From NCBI GenBank assembly GCA_029215795.1, contig JARDYH010000001.1, positions 193,075,654 through 193,139,653 of the forward strand: a stretch of 64,000 nucleotides of DNA, read 5' to 3'. This DNA comes from Anniella stebbinsi. Its lineage: Eukaryota > Chordata > Lepidosauria > Squamata > Anniellidae. This document shows positions 48,560 through 59,414 of this stretch, piece after piece. Under the pieces are notes generated by a model, which searched no databases, was not told the origin of the DNA, and saw only the letters and a list, made by a program, of their open reading frames with translations. The translations under genes and the position numbers were made by a program. Within the stretch, counting starts at the first letter, position 1; the number at the start of each line of letters is the position of its first letter.

Positions 48560-48690
48560 GGCCCTTTCCACACCAGGCTTCTTGCCTGGGTTGGCCCCTG
48601 GCTGCTCCCTGTGCACCGATGGTGTGTCTTAGGTACTTCTGGGATCTCCCTCCCTCCCTCCCTCTACACCCCTATGGTGTAGAAAGGGCC
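48560..48690. mobile_element. PIF/Harbinger-like MITE, 131 bp
   Basis: GGCCCTTTCCACACCAGG at the left mirrors CTATGGTGTAGAAAGGGCC at the right. TAG flanks both sides (48557-48559, 48691-48693). A (CCCT)n run lies inside. Confidence 0.8.
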
Positions 48691-49477
48691 TAGGTTGCCC
48701 ATTTAGGGTTAGTGGGAGGGGTTGTTGGGCACCTGCGAGGGCCTGTCCACTGCCTTCTCCTAGAGTCTTCTGGCCCTGTTTGCCTCCTCCTTGCTCTCAT
48801 TGACTGTTCCCCCATGCCCCCGAGCATGCAGCAGGAGAGAGGAGACAGAACTGCACCCTTCACTTGCCTTGTGCTGGGCAGTTCTATGGATCGGGCAACT
48901 GATTACAGGGATAGCAGGCGAGCCCATTCAGGAAAGGGACCATTGTGTGCTCCGTGCCCACGCCACACCTAGACTTGGAGCCATCACTTCTGAAGTGGGA
49001 AGTGTCATGACAACAACGACCCAGAACTACACTTGTTCGGAGCATGTGCCCAGCTCTTTATTTATCTCAGATTTTCCTCCAACCTCAAGAGAGCCGATTT
49101 TACTTCTGCTAAATTTGCCAAGGTTTGATTTCCCTGCTGTGTGTATTTGTGAACATTTACTTCCCCTATCAGCATAATAAAATATGTAAAGCCTTGTCTC
49201 TTTGCAGCATGAACATCTGTGTACCTGCCCACTTCTGCAAAGGCTTCTGAGACTAATCAAAGAGCTTGAAGGAGCTCCATGGGCAATGTTGCCTAATTTC
49301 TTGCTCCAAAGCAAGATATCCTTTTTCATTCGCCTCCTTTCTTAAGATGACAGGCGGATGTCAAGGTTGTCCTGGAAACTCCCAAGCGGGCTCTCTTGAA
49401 GAACTCTTCCAGTAGATAAACGGTTTGGGAATCACACCCTGGGTGCCTAAATGGGTGAGGGAAATGTAGAAGACCTT

Positions 49478-49937
49478 GGCCCTTTCCACACCAGGCAAAA
49501 TGCCCGGGATGGCCCCTGGCTGCTCCCTGTGAGTCCAAATGACGCACAGGGAGTCTTGGGGGTGGGGGGTGGGCACAGGATTTTTCTGGGAAAACCCAAG
49601 CCAGAAATATCCCGATTCTTCCGTCACCCTGGGAACCGGGCTCAGTTGCGCTTACTCGTGAGTAAGCATGGCTGCAAACTGGACACGGCGCTGCACTGCA
49701 CAACTCCGTGCCCAGCAGGGAAGGGGGTGGTACCAGTCTTGCCACCTCCGGGAGGGCAAGGGGGGGTGAGGGCCCATGCATGTGTTGTTTTTTTTTTAAA
49801 AAAAGACTCGCCATTTCGCTGGAGCGCTCATGCGCTCTTGTCCAGAATGAAACAAAACCCAAATGGCGGATGTGATGTGCAATGACCCAGGATGCCCCGC
49901 CCTGAGCCCTCTACACCCCTCCAGTGTAGAAAGGGCT
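49478..49937. mobile_element. PIF/Harbinger-like element, 460 bp
   Basis: It has the same ends as the 131-bp element (GGCCCTTTCCACACCAGG; CCAGTGTAGAAAGGGCT) and shares GGCCCCTGGCTGCTCCCTGTG. The interior is longer and GC-rich. No matching target duplication was found. The longest open frame of the window (178 codons, minus, 49326-49862) overlaps it and looks spurious. Confidence 0.75.
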
Positions 49938-49984
49938 CCAGTCTACCCTTCGCAGGAAAATATTGGGAATTAAACTGACCAAAG

Positions 49985-50205
49985 AGGAGATGCCATTTTA
50001 ACAGCTTAAGTTGAGGTTTTAACTGACTTTGTGGCCAGGCTTCACAGTTTAAAAATGTTTTAAATGCCAGCTGTTTTATGTTTATGGTTTTAAATTTTGT
50101 ATATTGGCTTTTTAGTGTTCAATCTTTTAATTTTTTTAAATCGCCCAGAGATCTTCGGCTATGGGGTGGTATATAAACGTAATAAATAATAATAATAATG
50201 CTCTC
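49985..50205 (+). mobile_element. L2-clade LINE 3' end
   Basis: TTAACAGCTTAAGTTGAGGT, GACTTTGTGGCCAGGC, TTTTGTATATTGGCTTTTTA, CGCCCAGAGATCTTCGGCTA and an AATAATAATAAT tail are the reverse complement of the copy at 54530-54870. It starts about 50 bases after the Harbinger-like element. Confidence 0.88.
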
Positions 50206-50526
50206 AAGATGCTGAATAAATGGCATTGTTTAATTAATAAAAGCACTCAATTTTTTTCATTTTTCTACCTAACTTGTTTTGAGTAACTTGTTCTTGTCTT
50301 CGAAAAACAAGTCTATGGGGGCAGCAAAAGGTGTTTCAAAGGCAAAAAATTGCTCATTCATGAGACAAGAAGTGACCACTGCCTTGACTTATTCGAGGAA
50401 AAGGGTGTAGAAATCAGCAAAATTCTATATCATTGAGATTTTCCAGTTCCATTCTTGATTCTTGTTCCGACTGATGTCTGGAGTCAGATTTGTGGATTTT
50501 TCATATGGACATTTGTGCGTATTTTC

Positions 50527-50790
50527 TAGGGCTGTGCATAGCACACACACACACACACACACACCAATTTGACTCAAAGGCCAATTCAGAGCTTCCAAAT
50601 CGGCCCAGATTCAACTTGAGCACCTCGGCACCACCCCGACCCACTTTGGATTCAGTTCCGAATCCGAAGCAGGCCAGGTGTTGCAGTTTCATGGGTGCCT
50701 GTGGGCACCTGGGAAAGCCAGATGCAAGGCCAATCAGCTCTTGCAAATCCTGATACAAACCGACCTGAGCTCTTGGATTGATGGGCTCAA
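50527..50790. mobile_element. hAT-like repeat (TAGGGCTGTGCATAGC left end)
   Basis: The left terminus matches the family at 10090 and 30074. AATTTGACTCAAAGGCCAAT and CTTCCAAATCGGCCC resemble the body of the 30074 type (CAATTTGACTCAGGGGGC). A (CA)n tract (50541-50564) lies near the left end. No right terminus was found. Confidence 0.65.
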
Positions 50791-50794
50791 AAGG

Positions 50795-50920
50795 ATATTA
50801 AAAATGCTTTTAAAACTGTGCATTCTGAAGAGAAAATACATTTAGAAATTAGTATTTGATTAGAAACTTTTATGCAGATTTTTTTTAAAAAAAAACAGCT
50901 TAATTTGGACATCAGAAAGT
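50795..50920. repeat. copy of the A/T-rich GAAAATACATTT family
   Basis: TGAAGAGAAAATACATTTAG and AACAGCTTAATTTGGACATC match phrases at 54975-55180 and 19335-19510. Confidence 0.45.
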
Positions 50921-50955
50921 CCCCTTCCAACTGTACTATTCTATGATTCTATGAC
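50921..50955 (+). mobile_element. CR1 LINE 3' tail
   Basis: CCCCTTCCAACTGTACTATT then CTATGATTCTATGA, the characteristic CR1 terminus with two ATTCTATG units. Confidence 0.85.
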
Positions 50956-51842
50956 AGGACAGATGTGTGAACTTATACAAAAGTGACAAGGCTCAGAAAG
51001 AAACTGATTCACCCATTGCAACTACTGTGTATGATGAAGAATTGTTATAGTTGAAAAGCATAACAATAGACGTAACGATAGAAAATGGGGGTGCTTTGGG
51101 AAATATCCTACTCTATTGTTTTCAGTACCTTTTGAGATTTGGGTCTTTGGGCATCTTTTTTCCCCCACTTGGAATTGTGTTCTGTTCTAATGTTGCTATG
51201 GATTATCCCTGTTCTCAGAAAGTAATTGCTCTCTCCGCCTGCCAGATGTGTTCAGGAGAAGCAAGTGGTCTGATACCACTCAAGGAGGGAGGGAACTGGG
51301 ATTGGTTGACAGGAGTGTCAGGGGTGGGAAACCATATTGGTTCTGGGGACCAGATTGCCCCTAGTTCTCTCCCCTCATGGGCTGGATGACTTCCTGACCT
51401 GGGAATTCAGCCGGTTCCTTGATGCATTGAGCATGTGCAACCTGGGGCTGAATGCTATACTACGACGAAAGTCAAAGTAGTGGAATTACTTCCCCGGTCT
51501 AGTATTATGGTTCTGTTTATGTAACCCAAATGAAACCATGCTCATCTTATGTATTTAGATTTTTGGCATGCCCTATTCTTCTGTCCTAATGGGAAAAACA
51601 ATCCTCAGGATAAATTAAAGTTTAAGCACACTACTCCACTGCCATGTTTATCCTGTACACAGAAAACCTGCATCAGGGGAGAGCAAATATGTTCCAGGAG
51701 GAATGCCATGAAGTAAACATGTTTTCCATTAATTGGTGCATTAGGCATGCATACCTAGAGTCCTTTTCCATCCATATTTTCTTGGGCACAATACAGGCCG
51801 AGGTAAACACATATAAGTTCCATTCATTTGTTAATAATAATA

Positions 51843-52222
51843 CTTAGATTTATATATAGTGCTTTATGAGCAATCAAAATATTGCATATGCATTGCCTTG
51901 TTGTAATCCTTAGCACAAAAACAAACAAACCATGTAATATTTAGAAGTAGGATCCCCCCCATTCTTAGAATTCATCACCCCTTAATTCTATATTTGGGGG
52001 TTCCCTACCTATTCCCTAAAATGTACAACAATCACTGGGTTGAATGCTTCAGCCCATCATTGACCACATAATGCAGAAGAGAACAGGGGGTGGGAATGAA
52101 AGAAACAATTGTTTGCTTCCCAAATTCTGATGAGTTCAGAATTCAGAAGTTAGATTTAAACCAGGGATTTCCTCAGTTGAAGTTCACCCCCTTAGCTACA
52201 ACAGTACGGTAGCTCTCATGTT
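51843..52222 (-). mobile_element. MIR-like SINE, degenerate
   Basis: TTTATATATAGTGCTTTATG, GCATTGCCTTGTTGTAATCC at one end, and TTTAAACCAGGGATTTCC with CTTAGCTACAACA at the other, match a MIR-like SINE in reverse with an enlarged middle. The tRNA-like head is at the high-coordinate end. Confidence 0.5.
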
Positions 52223-52649
52223 GATCTTGAAAGAAGTTTGTTAGCTGCTAAAACTGTAAGCCGGCAGGCACATGAATCAATATTAAATTTGCTCAAAGGG
52301 AACCATGTTAAAATTTAAGAGAGGATACGGTTAGTTTTGCATTCAGAGCTACTCTGTCATACACTTTGAACTTTCCACTCTGAAGCCTATCTGAGACCTC
52401 TGGTCTCAGTATGAAACAGAATAAAACAAAATTTGAAAATAGCTTGATGCATGTTACGTTGCCTAGGAATCTTGCCATGTTCTCCTCTACTTGAGAACCC
52501 CAGCTGCCTGCAATTATAGATAGAAAATATAGCAGGACAGACAGGATTATGATGCAGGAGATAACTTCTGCAATGCTTCATTCACTATTAGAAATATTAT
52601 CAGTTTTCCAAGGATGGTAATTCTATTATTTCAAGTTTGAATAGATTTC

Positions 52650-52685
52650 CTCCTCCTCCTCCTCCTCCTCCTCCTCCTCCTCCAC
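52650..52685. repeat. (TCC)n microsatellite
   Basis: About eleven TCC units, purine/pyrimidine asymmetric. Confidence 0.95.
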
Positions 52686-53349
52686 CTCTCTTTTTAAGTC
52701 TCTAAAGAAGAAAACACTCTATTTTTAAAACATTATTTCTTCCATTTTTGTGTTTCACTAGGTAATGTTTGCATGCTACTATGACTCTCAAAACATAGCA
52801 GTTGTTTCTGTTTCAACTTCCTTTGTACGTGGATTACAGATAAAGGCAGAGTGCCATGGATGAACTGCAAGACTGTTGCACAAGCCATGGTCAAAACCAT
52901 GACACAAAAGTGTTCCATAGGAGAGCCATCTTGGAGGCTTGACTTAATGGACCAGCCTTCAGTAATTAAAACAATAGTGGCTATTTCATATGGCTGTCAC
53001 TCACGATGTTTGCCATTAGAGTAGATAAGGATTTGGATAGCACATGACAATTCCTATTTTACTATTTTGAGCTCACCATAGGCCATGATCCAAGGTCCTA
53101 TGCAGTAAGCTCAGCATGTGTAGTAGGGCTACTGAGCTCCTGTCTTGAATTAACCCATCGTAAGTAATGGTCCAGGCTAAATGCAGGTACCGTTGGTTTT
53201 TCTGACCTAACACACCGGTGGACAGCCAGGTTTGCAGTCTGAGGCTATTACATCTGGTCCTTTCTTTGGTGTTCCACATGGCATGACGCAGCTTTCACCA
53301 TCATGGGCTGCAACCCCTGAATAGAGATAGCTTGGTCACAGTTATCCAT

Positions 53350-53540
53350 TCACTGGGGGGCTGTCTATAAGTCTTCTTTACCCCATGGTGGCTGCAAAAT
53401 AGCCCTGCGCTGCTAATTCACAGCCACCATGGGGCTTTCCCCCAAAGCTGTGCGTTAGAAGTGAGGTCACCACGGCCCTTCCGCCACGTAAGTTCACTCT
53501 GGCATCAAGCCGGGGGCGTTCCGAATCCGATGGTGACCTC
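53350..53540. repeat. MITE-like repeat (GGCTGTCTATAAG)
   Basis: CCCCATGGTGGCTGCAAAAT mirrors TTCACAGCCACCATGGGG. The left end GGGGCTGTCTATAAG resembles the complement of TATAGACAAGCCC at 22104-22116. Boundaries uncertain. Confidence 0.45.
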
Positions 53541-53744
53541 CAGAAAGCCTGCACTGCCTCCTGCTATTTGGATTACCCGATTCTACCCTGCGGCAGCTAA
53601 ATTGCAGGGTTTAGCAGCAAAGCAGTGGCAATGAGGCACCATGAAGGCAGGGCAGTTAGATTGTTGACTGTGGCCAAAACAGAACATATCTGACTAGTTT
53701 TATAACAACCACTGCATTGTCCTTTATCCATTTCTAGACATAAT

Positions 53745-54010
53745 GCAAAGTATTGGTTTTAGCCCTTAAAGCCCTAAATTGCTCGGGACTTGGGTACCTA
53801 AGGCTGCAATCCTAAACACATCTACTAGGAAGACCCATTGGACATGTTGGAACTTATTTGTGAGTAAACATACATAGGGTTGCACTGTAAAGGACTTATT
53901 TCTGCCACATCAACCTGCCCAGATGATAAGATCAGCTTCAGAAGCCCTTCTTAGCCCCACTCCACCCCCTTGTGGTTTAATTAATTGTTGTATTAACTGT
54001 TTTTAAAAGA
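53745..54010 (+). pseudogene. L2-clade LINE ORF2 C-terminus, interrupted by a MITE
   Basis: The reading TTTAGCCCTTAAAGCCCTAA gives LALKALN, then CSGLGY, matching the FKAL.GLGP.YL end of L2-like ORF2. At 53814-53888 a MITE interrupts. Beyond it, KDLFLPHQPAQ continues in the frame restored by removing the insert. A T-rich 3' part follows (TTAATTGTTGTATTAACTG). Confidence 0.7.
53814..53888. mobile_element. GCAATCCTATGC MITE inserted in L2 remnant, TAA duplication
   Basis: Bounded by TAA (53811-53813 and 53889-53891). GGCTGCAATCCTAAACAC at the left and CATACATAGGGTTGCACTG at the right are imperfect inverted repeats. Removing the insert plus one TAA rejoins GGGTACC with TAAAGGACTT, restoring the L2 frame. 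A 3-bp TAA duplication suggests PIF/Harbinger. Confidence 0.75.
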
Positions 54011-54060
54011 TGGTTCAGTACTCTGAGAGCTTTTGATCTGAAGAGCAGAGTAAGAATTCT

Positions 54061-54077
54061 CTCCCTCCCTCCCTCCC
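54061..54077. repeat. (CTCC)n short microsatellite
   Basis: CTCCCTCCCTCCCTCCC. Confidence 0.85.
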
Positions 54078-54529
54078 AATGAATGAAACGCTCCTAGACA
54101 AACTATCTCCAAACCTTTAGACTTGGCATAATGAAGAACTATTATGGAGGAAATTTTAAGAAAAACTGGTGGTATGGGCAACCCTTTATGATCCCATCAG
54201 GGAATCTTTGTATCATGGCATTAGTGATCTACACATTCACATCATCATACTGAGAAAACAAAAGGCAGTTTAAATGACAGGACACTGGCAGCTCCTTTTA
54301 AAGCGTGACAGTTACAGCAATATGATATGGTTGATTTTCTCTTATTCTTTGGATGTGCTGTCAACATTCTAGAAACCATCGTTCAGGATGGAGCAGGGGA
54401 GAGAACAAAAATTATCAGTGCGTTTAAAATGCCCTATCCTCATTGTCGGGTTTGTCATCATCTTTGCTGCAAAGTTGGTGGCAGGGATGCTTGAGGAAAT
54501 TCATTCTTTGCAAATTCCAATGCAAACTT

Positions 54530-54870
54530 ATTATTATTTATTTATTTATTTATTTATTACATTTATATACTGCCCCATAGCTGAAGCTCTATGGGTAGTT
54601 TACAAAAATTAAAAGATTGAACACTAAAAAGACAATATACAAAATTTAAAACCGTAAACATAAAACAGCTGACATTTAAAACATTTTAAACTTTTAAGCC
54701 TGGCCACAAAGTCAGTTAAAACCTCAACTTAAGCTGTTAAAATGCCTGGGAGAAAAGAAAATTTTGACCTGGCGCCAAAAAGATAACAGTGTTGGCGCCA
54801 GGCGAGCCTCCTTGGGGAGATCATTCCATAATTGGGGGGCCACCACAGAGAAGGCCTCTCCCTCTCCATC
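54530..54870 (-). mobile_element. L2-clade LINE 3' end
   Basis: TTATTTATTTATTTATTTAT tail, ATATACTGCCCCATAGCTG, a GCCTGGCCACAAAGTCAGTT block, then GGCGAGCCTCCTTGGGGAGA and GGCCACCACAGAGAAGGCC. Reverse-oriented copy of the 40455 family, without coding sequence. Confidence 0.88.
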
Positions 54871-54874
54871 TGAC

Positions 54875-55260
54875 TAATGCATTTTCTGGACTAATGTGTG
54901 GATCGAAACACAATTATCCTTCGGATTTTGTGCTCCTCCAAATTTTGCAATGTAGTTCTCTCAGTTCAAAAAACTTACCAAAACTGTGTATAAAAAGATA
55001 TATTTTACGATAAAATACAGTTAGAAATGTGTGCTTTGAGGTAAAATAAGTGCAGGCTGCAATCCTATGCACATTTACCAGGGAGTAAACCCAAATGATC
55101 TCAGAGGGCATTACTTCTGAATAATGCATAGGATTGTGCTGTTAAAAATACATATTTTGAGAGAAAATACATTAAAAATAGGTATTTAAAGACACATTTT
55201 CTGCAGATCAGATGAAATAGAATGGACATACGAACACAGGTAAAACTGACACAGACAAGT
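54875..55260. repeat. A/T-rich GAGAGAAAATACA family copy, split by a MITE
   Basis: TTCGGATTTTGTGCTCCTCC, TTTTGCAATGTAGTTCTCTC and ATTTTGAGAGAAAATACATT match the family at 19335 and 20230. The GCAATCCTATGC MITE at 55055-55141 lies inside it, showing the A/T-rich repeat is older. Confidence 0.55.
55055..55141. mobile_element. GCAATCCTATGC MITE copy
   Basis: GGCTGCAATCCTATGCACAT at the left mirrors GCATAGGATTGTGCTG at the right; ACCAGGGAGTAAACCC and GGCATTACTTCTGAATAATG form the middle. Clearest inverted ends of the family in the window. Confidence 0.75.
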
Positions 55261-55439
55261 AACTGAGGAGGGAACAATGGGAAAGAACAGAGTATATGTT
55301 ATTTGAGACCAAAACCCTGCCTGTCCTTATACATTAATATTTCTTCCTTATTTGCCAATCCTTTGTCAGAACAGATTTCCCTTAAAGCCAGTCAGTACAA
55401 TCCAGTGTACAGTTCCATCTAAATAAATGGACCTTGATG

Positions 55440-55520
55440 TGCAATCTCATATGGTCTACTTCAAAGTAAAACCCATTGAGTTCAATGGGACTTAGTCCCA
55501 GATAGGTTTTTGCAGCCTTA
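55440..55520. mobile_element. GCAATCCTATGC MITE relative
   Basis: GTGCAATCTCATATGGTCTA, CCATTGAGTTCAATGGGAC and TTAGTCCCAGATAGG match the family in order; a T-run follows at 55531. Confidence 0.5.
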
Positions 55521-55689
55521 GTGTGCTTAGCTTTTTTTTTTTTTTTTTAAACCAGACAGGACCCAATAAGAGCTGTATATCTCTTAGGGCATGATGGTCT
55601 TGAGAGACAACAAGCAATTCTTGCTAGATGCAAGACTGACCTCTACCACTTCTAAAATTATTTTTAACACCGCTCATCCTTTGACTATG

Positions 55690-56110
55690 AAGATCCACTT
55701 AATTTTGACAGACGAGGAAAATAAAAAGGAACTTAATTTTAATGAGCACCGTTGCACATTTCGTTTTGATAGAGCCAAACCAAACAAAAGTTGGAGACAG
55801 CTTGGGGCTCATTCATTCAGGGTATGCCGGTGTTCTCTCAGGGCAGCCCTGAAATTTCTTAATTATTCTCTTCATGGGTAGCCATGTGTAAAGATAACTG
55901 AAGTCTGAGCCGTGTGTTTGTGGCTTGAGTCCTTGGAGACTGAAAATGCTGACATTACAACATGCTAGTGTTAAATGTTTCTCTCTCCTGCTCTCGCTCT
56001 CCCTGCCTTCATTATAACAGCTAATTACTTTGACCACTGATGGGGCTGTTCAGCAACACTCCATCCAGGTAAGCCCAGCAGCGCTACAGCGTCGGTGTAA
56101 TTTACCTTAA
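55690..56110. other. repeat-free intronic stretch (candidate conserved element)
   Basis: High-complexity sequence with AGCTAATTACTTTGACCACT, AGCGCTACAGCGTCGGTG and GAGCACCGTTGCACATTTCG, free of repeat signatures. Function is a guess. Confidence 0.3.
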
Positions 56111-56878
56111 TAACTTAACCTGCTCTTGCCACTTCACCTCTGCCCATGAGAAATGGGAAGTCCCAAGGTCTTCGGTTTTTTATTTGTTTTATTTTATGGC
56201 TTAGGAGCTCTCTTTAGCTGTGGTCTAGAGAGCTTTAATTTTTGGCTACCATTCTACGATTACAGTAATGCGAATGCAAATATCTATTCTGTAAAAAGGG
56301 AAACCCCAGCCAGAGCCAGCTCCAGCTTTGGGGAAGCGTTCAGGCAAGATGCCCTCCAGGTGTGGCCCCCTCCTTCCGTGTTCACTCATCTTCCTCACCA
56401 CCATATGGCTGTCAGATCATCACTTGCCAGGAAGAGAGCTGATGAGTAAGCAAAGGGCATCAGCTGCTGCTCCTCATCTTTACTGCTGCTTATCTCCTCT
56501 GGGCAAAAGCATGAGCGAGGGGGACAAGATAAAGCAGAGCCACATGGCTCCTATTGGGGCAAGTGCCTCAGCAGACTCTCAGCCATGCTATCCCCATGCT
56601 CTGCCTCCACCCTTCTCCACCTTGGCCAGTGCCTTGTTATATACCCAGCAAGACGGAAGGGAGCAGTGCATTCTTTCCTGGCTCCCAGCTCATCACAGGT
56701 GAGTTAAGTACATCATTCAGCATCACATTCACCTTCCAGTGTTTACAATCCCTCCATCTATTCTTGATGGAGTTCATCAAGAGATGAAAGCAAGGAAGGG
56801 ATATCCTGATTCATAATGCTGTACAAAACCAAACTTTTTGGTGTTTGAACCTTTTAAATTGTATTTTAGTTTTAATAA

Positions 56879-57071
56879 GAGCCTATCTACACTAAAGCTT
56901 TAAAACGGTTTATAACAGTTTTAAACCAGTTAATAACTGTAGAGCCTATCTACACACGCAAAATAAAACACTTTTAAAATGTTTTGAAAACTGTATATGG
57001 AGTGTGTCCTGGGCCCCAACAGTTCTCAAAACTGTTATACATCGTTTTAAAGCAGCAGTGTAGATAGGCTC
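56879..57071. mobile_element. PIF/Harbinger-like MITE, 193 bp, TAA duplication
   Basis: GAGCCTATCTACACTAAAGC mirrors GCAGCAGTGTAGATAGGCTC. TAA flanks both sides (56876-56878, 57072-57074). A second copy of the left end (GAGCCTATCTACACAC) starts near 56942, suggesting nesting or internal duplication. It shares its centre with 27699-27812. Confidence 0.85.
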
Positions 57072-57553
57072 TAAGTTTTATTACTTTATATTGTCTTTTA
57101 ATGTTGTATTTATTTTTGAGCTACCAAAGGAACTGTGTTATAGGGTGACTATATAATTACAGAAAGTAAATAAGTAAATAAAATTTGTAAAAAGCAGGGG
57201 TACCAGCCCCCCCCAACATCCAACATCTGTTGCCACTGGAAAAAAATAAAAAGAAAAAAGGGGGAAATGCTCTATGAATGAGCCTTATGGTTCCTACCAT
57301 AGAAGCCTCATTCCCAAGGTGTCTAAAAATCAGTGCTTGAGGGCTCTTGTTTGCTTCCTAGGACTCTCTGGAGACACTCTAGGAATAAACCTTCGAAATC
57401 ACTTGGCACTGGAAAGCCATTAATGCAGTCACTAGGCAAGCCTGCCAGGGAAAAAAATCCATAGGGTGCCACAACTAAGTTGGCCTGCTCTCCAGTTGTC
57501 TTCCACCACATCTCTGACAGTGTTCAGAGGTTAACACATCATTCAGGGACCTG

Positions 57554-57592
57554 GGCTTATGCCTACAACTCCCAGCATGCCTTGGGTGGGAG
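57554..57592. repeat. direct repeat GCCTACAACTCCCAGCATGC, unit 1
   Basis: GCCTACAACTCCCAGCATGC followed by CTTGGGTGG occurs again at 57991-58027, about 437 bp away. Both may be ends of a TACAACTCCCAGCATGC repeat common in reptiles. Confidence 0.7.
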
Positions 57593-57855
57593 GGAAGATT
57601 TATCAGGCTTTGGCAACCATCATCTGGAAGTGGCTCACCATCCTGGCCTTAAGGGAGAGCACCTGGAGAGAGAAAAGAAACTAATTTGATTTGTTTTAAA
57701 GTTGCCTCACAGGCCTAGGACTGGCCTACCTTGCAGGGTTGTCATGAAAGTAAGAGAGGAAAAAAGAAATGAATTTAATTTGTTTAAAGGTTAACTCATA
57801 GCCTAGCACTGCCCTGCTAACTTTAAGATGATTACCTCACAGACATCTATATTTG

Positions 57856-57960
57856 GGGGCCCGAGCAACGCTGGGGAGAAACTTGAAATTTGGCACACTG
57901 ATAGGTCTGACTGTATAATGTACCAGAAAAATCTAAAAACATGAAATTTTGGGTTTTAAA
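57856..57960 (+). repeat. possible Helitron-like sequence
   Basis: GCCCGAGCAACGCTGGGG then ACTTGAAATTTGGCACACTG resembles Helitron-type hairpin and interior phrases. A further GGGCAACGCTGGGTATATTT lies at 58477-58496. Confidence 0.35.
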
Positions 57961-58813
57961 TATTTTTAAAGAATTTAATAAAAATCCAAGGCTTAAGCCT
58001 ACAACTCCCAGCATGCCTTGGGTGGAACTCCCAAGAGTCTTCTCTTGCCACCAAACTATGACTCATGGTCATGACCAGTACAAATTGCTATTATTCCTTC
58101 AGTACATTCCATGAATAAAATTTCTTCAGCAGGAGATATTGAAAATTGCTTCATCCTCTATGTGGTTCCATAGCAGTGGCATAATGCCTTCAGCACCATT
58201 AGGTGATGGACTGACCACTCAACTAAAAAATTAAAAAAGTACCATGGTGTGTGTTCAGAGCACAGGTATGTCAGATAAAAGGCCCAAGTCACCAGTGGCC
58301 TTGACCATTCTGGCTTTCTGCAAAAACCTGTGAAATGTAGATTTTACATAGTAAATTATGCCAATAAAGTATTCTGGCATTCTTTTTTCATAATAATAAC
58401 TTCAGAGCACATGCATACAACAGTTCCCCATGTCCACTGAGAATCCGCTTCCCTACTCTATGTTATTCAGATATCTGGGCAACGCTGGGTATATTTTGAA
58501 AACGTATTTTTAGGTTTGGATCTTTTTTAGCTGGTAGAAAGGGTGTTGGGTGTCCTGATTGTTTTGGAAGTTTAGATGGCTGCTCCAGCCAAGGCATGAG
58601 GGGAGGTGTAGGCATTTCTGGTAAAACAAAACATGTGGTTTATCGCGAAGCTCTAATTTAAAATACAGTTCTTATTAACACAATTTTCCATTTATTCTAA
58701 CAAAACAATTTACATACTCAACCAAACTAAAAAAAAACCCAACCAACCTAAAGATGAATAAGGTGCAGAGAAATGTATTATTTATCAAATAAATGTTATA
58801 AACGTTATTCACA

Positions 58814-58843
58814 GACCTGAGCAATGTCGGGTATATCAGCTAG
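58814..58843 (+). mobile_element. Helitron-like 3' terminus
   Basis: ACCTGAGCAATGTCGGGT can form a short imperfect hairpin. It is followed after a few bases by ATATCAG and CTAG, then T. This is the layout of a Helitron end (hairpin then CTRR, inserted before T). The 5' end was not located. Confidence 0.45.
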
Positions 58844-59414
58844 TCTGGTATAAAGTAAGATGTCTGTTCCTAAACTCAAAGCACAAACCTTTCACCTTGC
58901 TGAGCTTAGTGCAGAAATTGAATTTTGCACAATTTTGAATTTTGGTGAATTTTCAAATTCTGAAAGTTGGGTTTTGATGTCATAATTTGATCTCAAGATT
59001 TTAAAAAAATGTATCTCAGAAGTGCAGTTTAGCATCACCAATATGAAAATTTCCCACAAATATTTTTATTGAGTTTATCAAGGGATACAAAACTGAAATG
59101 ACCACACAAAAAATATATATGAAGCAATACAAATTAACAAAGGAACCAATTCTGAGTCAAAATAAATTTACTTGGTTTGATTTACTAAATTCATAATTGA
59201 AGTGAATATAAAATTAATTAAATTCTATTGCATGTTTGCTCTCAAATACTGACATTTGTCATATTACAACTGCTACTGTATGCCTGTCCATTTGTTTGCT
59301 TAGTTATTAAAATGATTTAAAATATGTAAATTGAACCACTGAGAAAAAGAGGAAGGTATCAGCATGCTTGGGAGATACCAGAAGTTTGCAGGAATACAAA
59401 AAAAATTAAAGTCT

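Noticed and set aside
49326..49862. Longest open frame (178 codons, minus)
   Set aside because: It overlaps a GC-rich Harbinger-like element, has an overlapping 144-codon frame on the other strand, and shows no recognisable domain.
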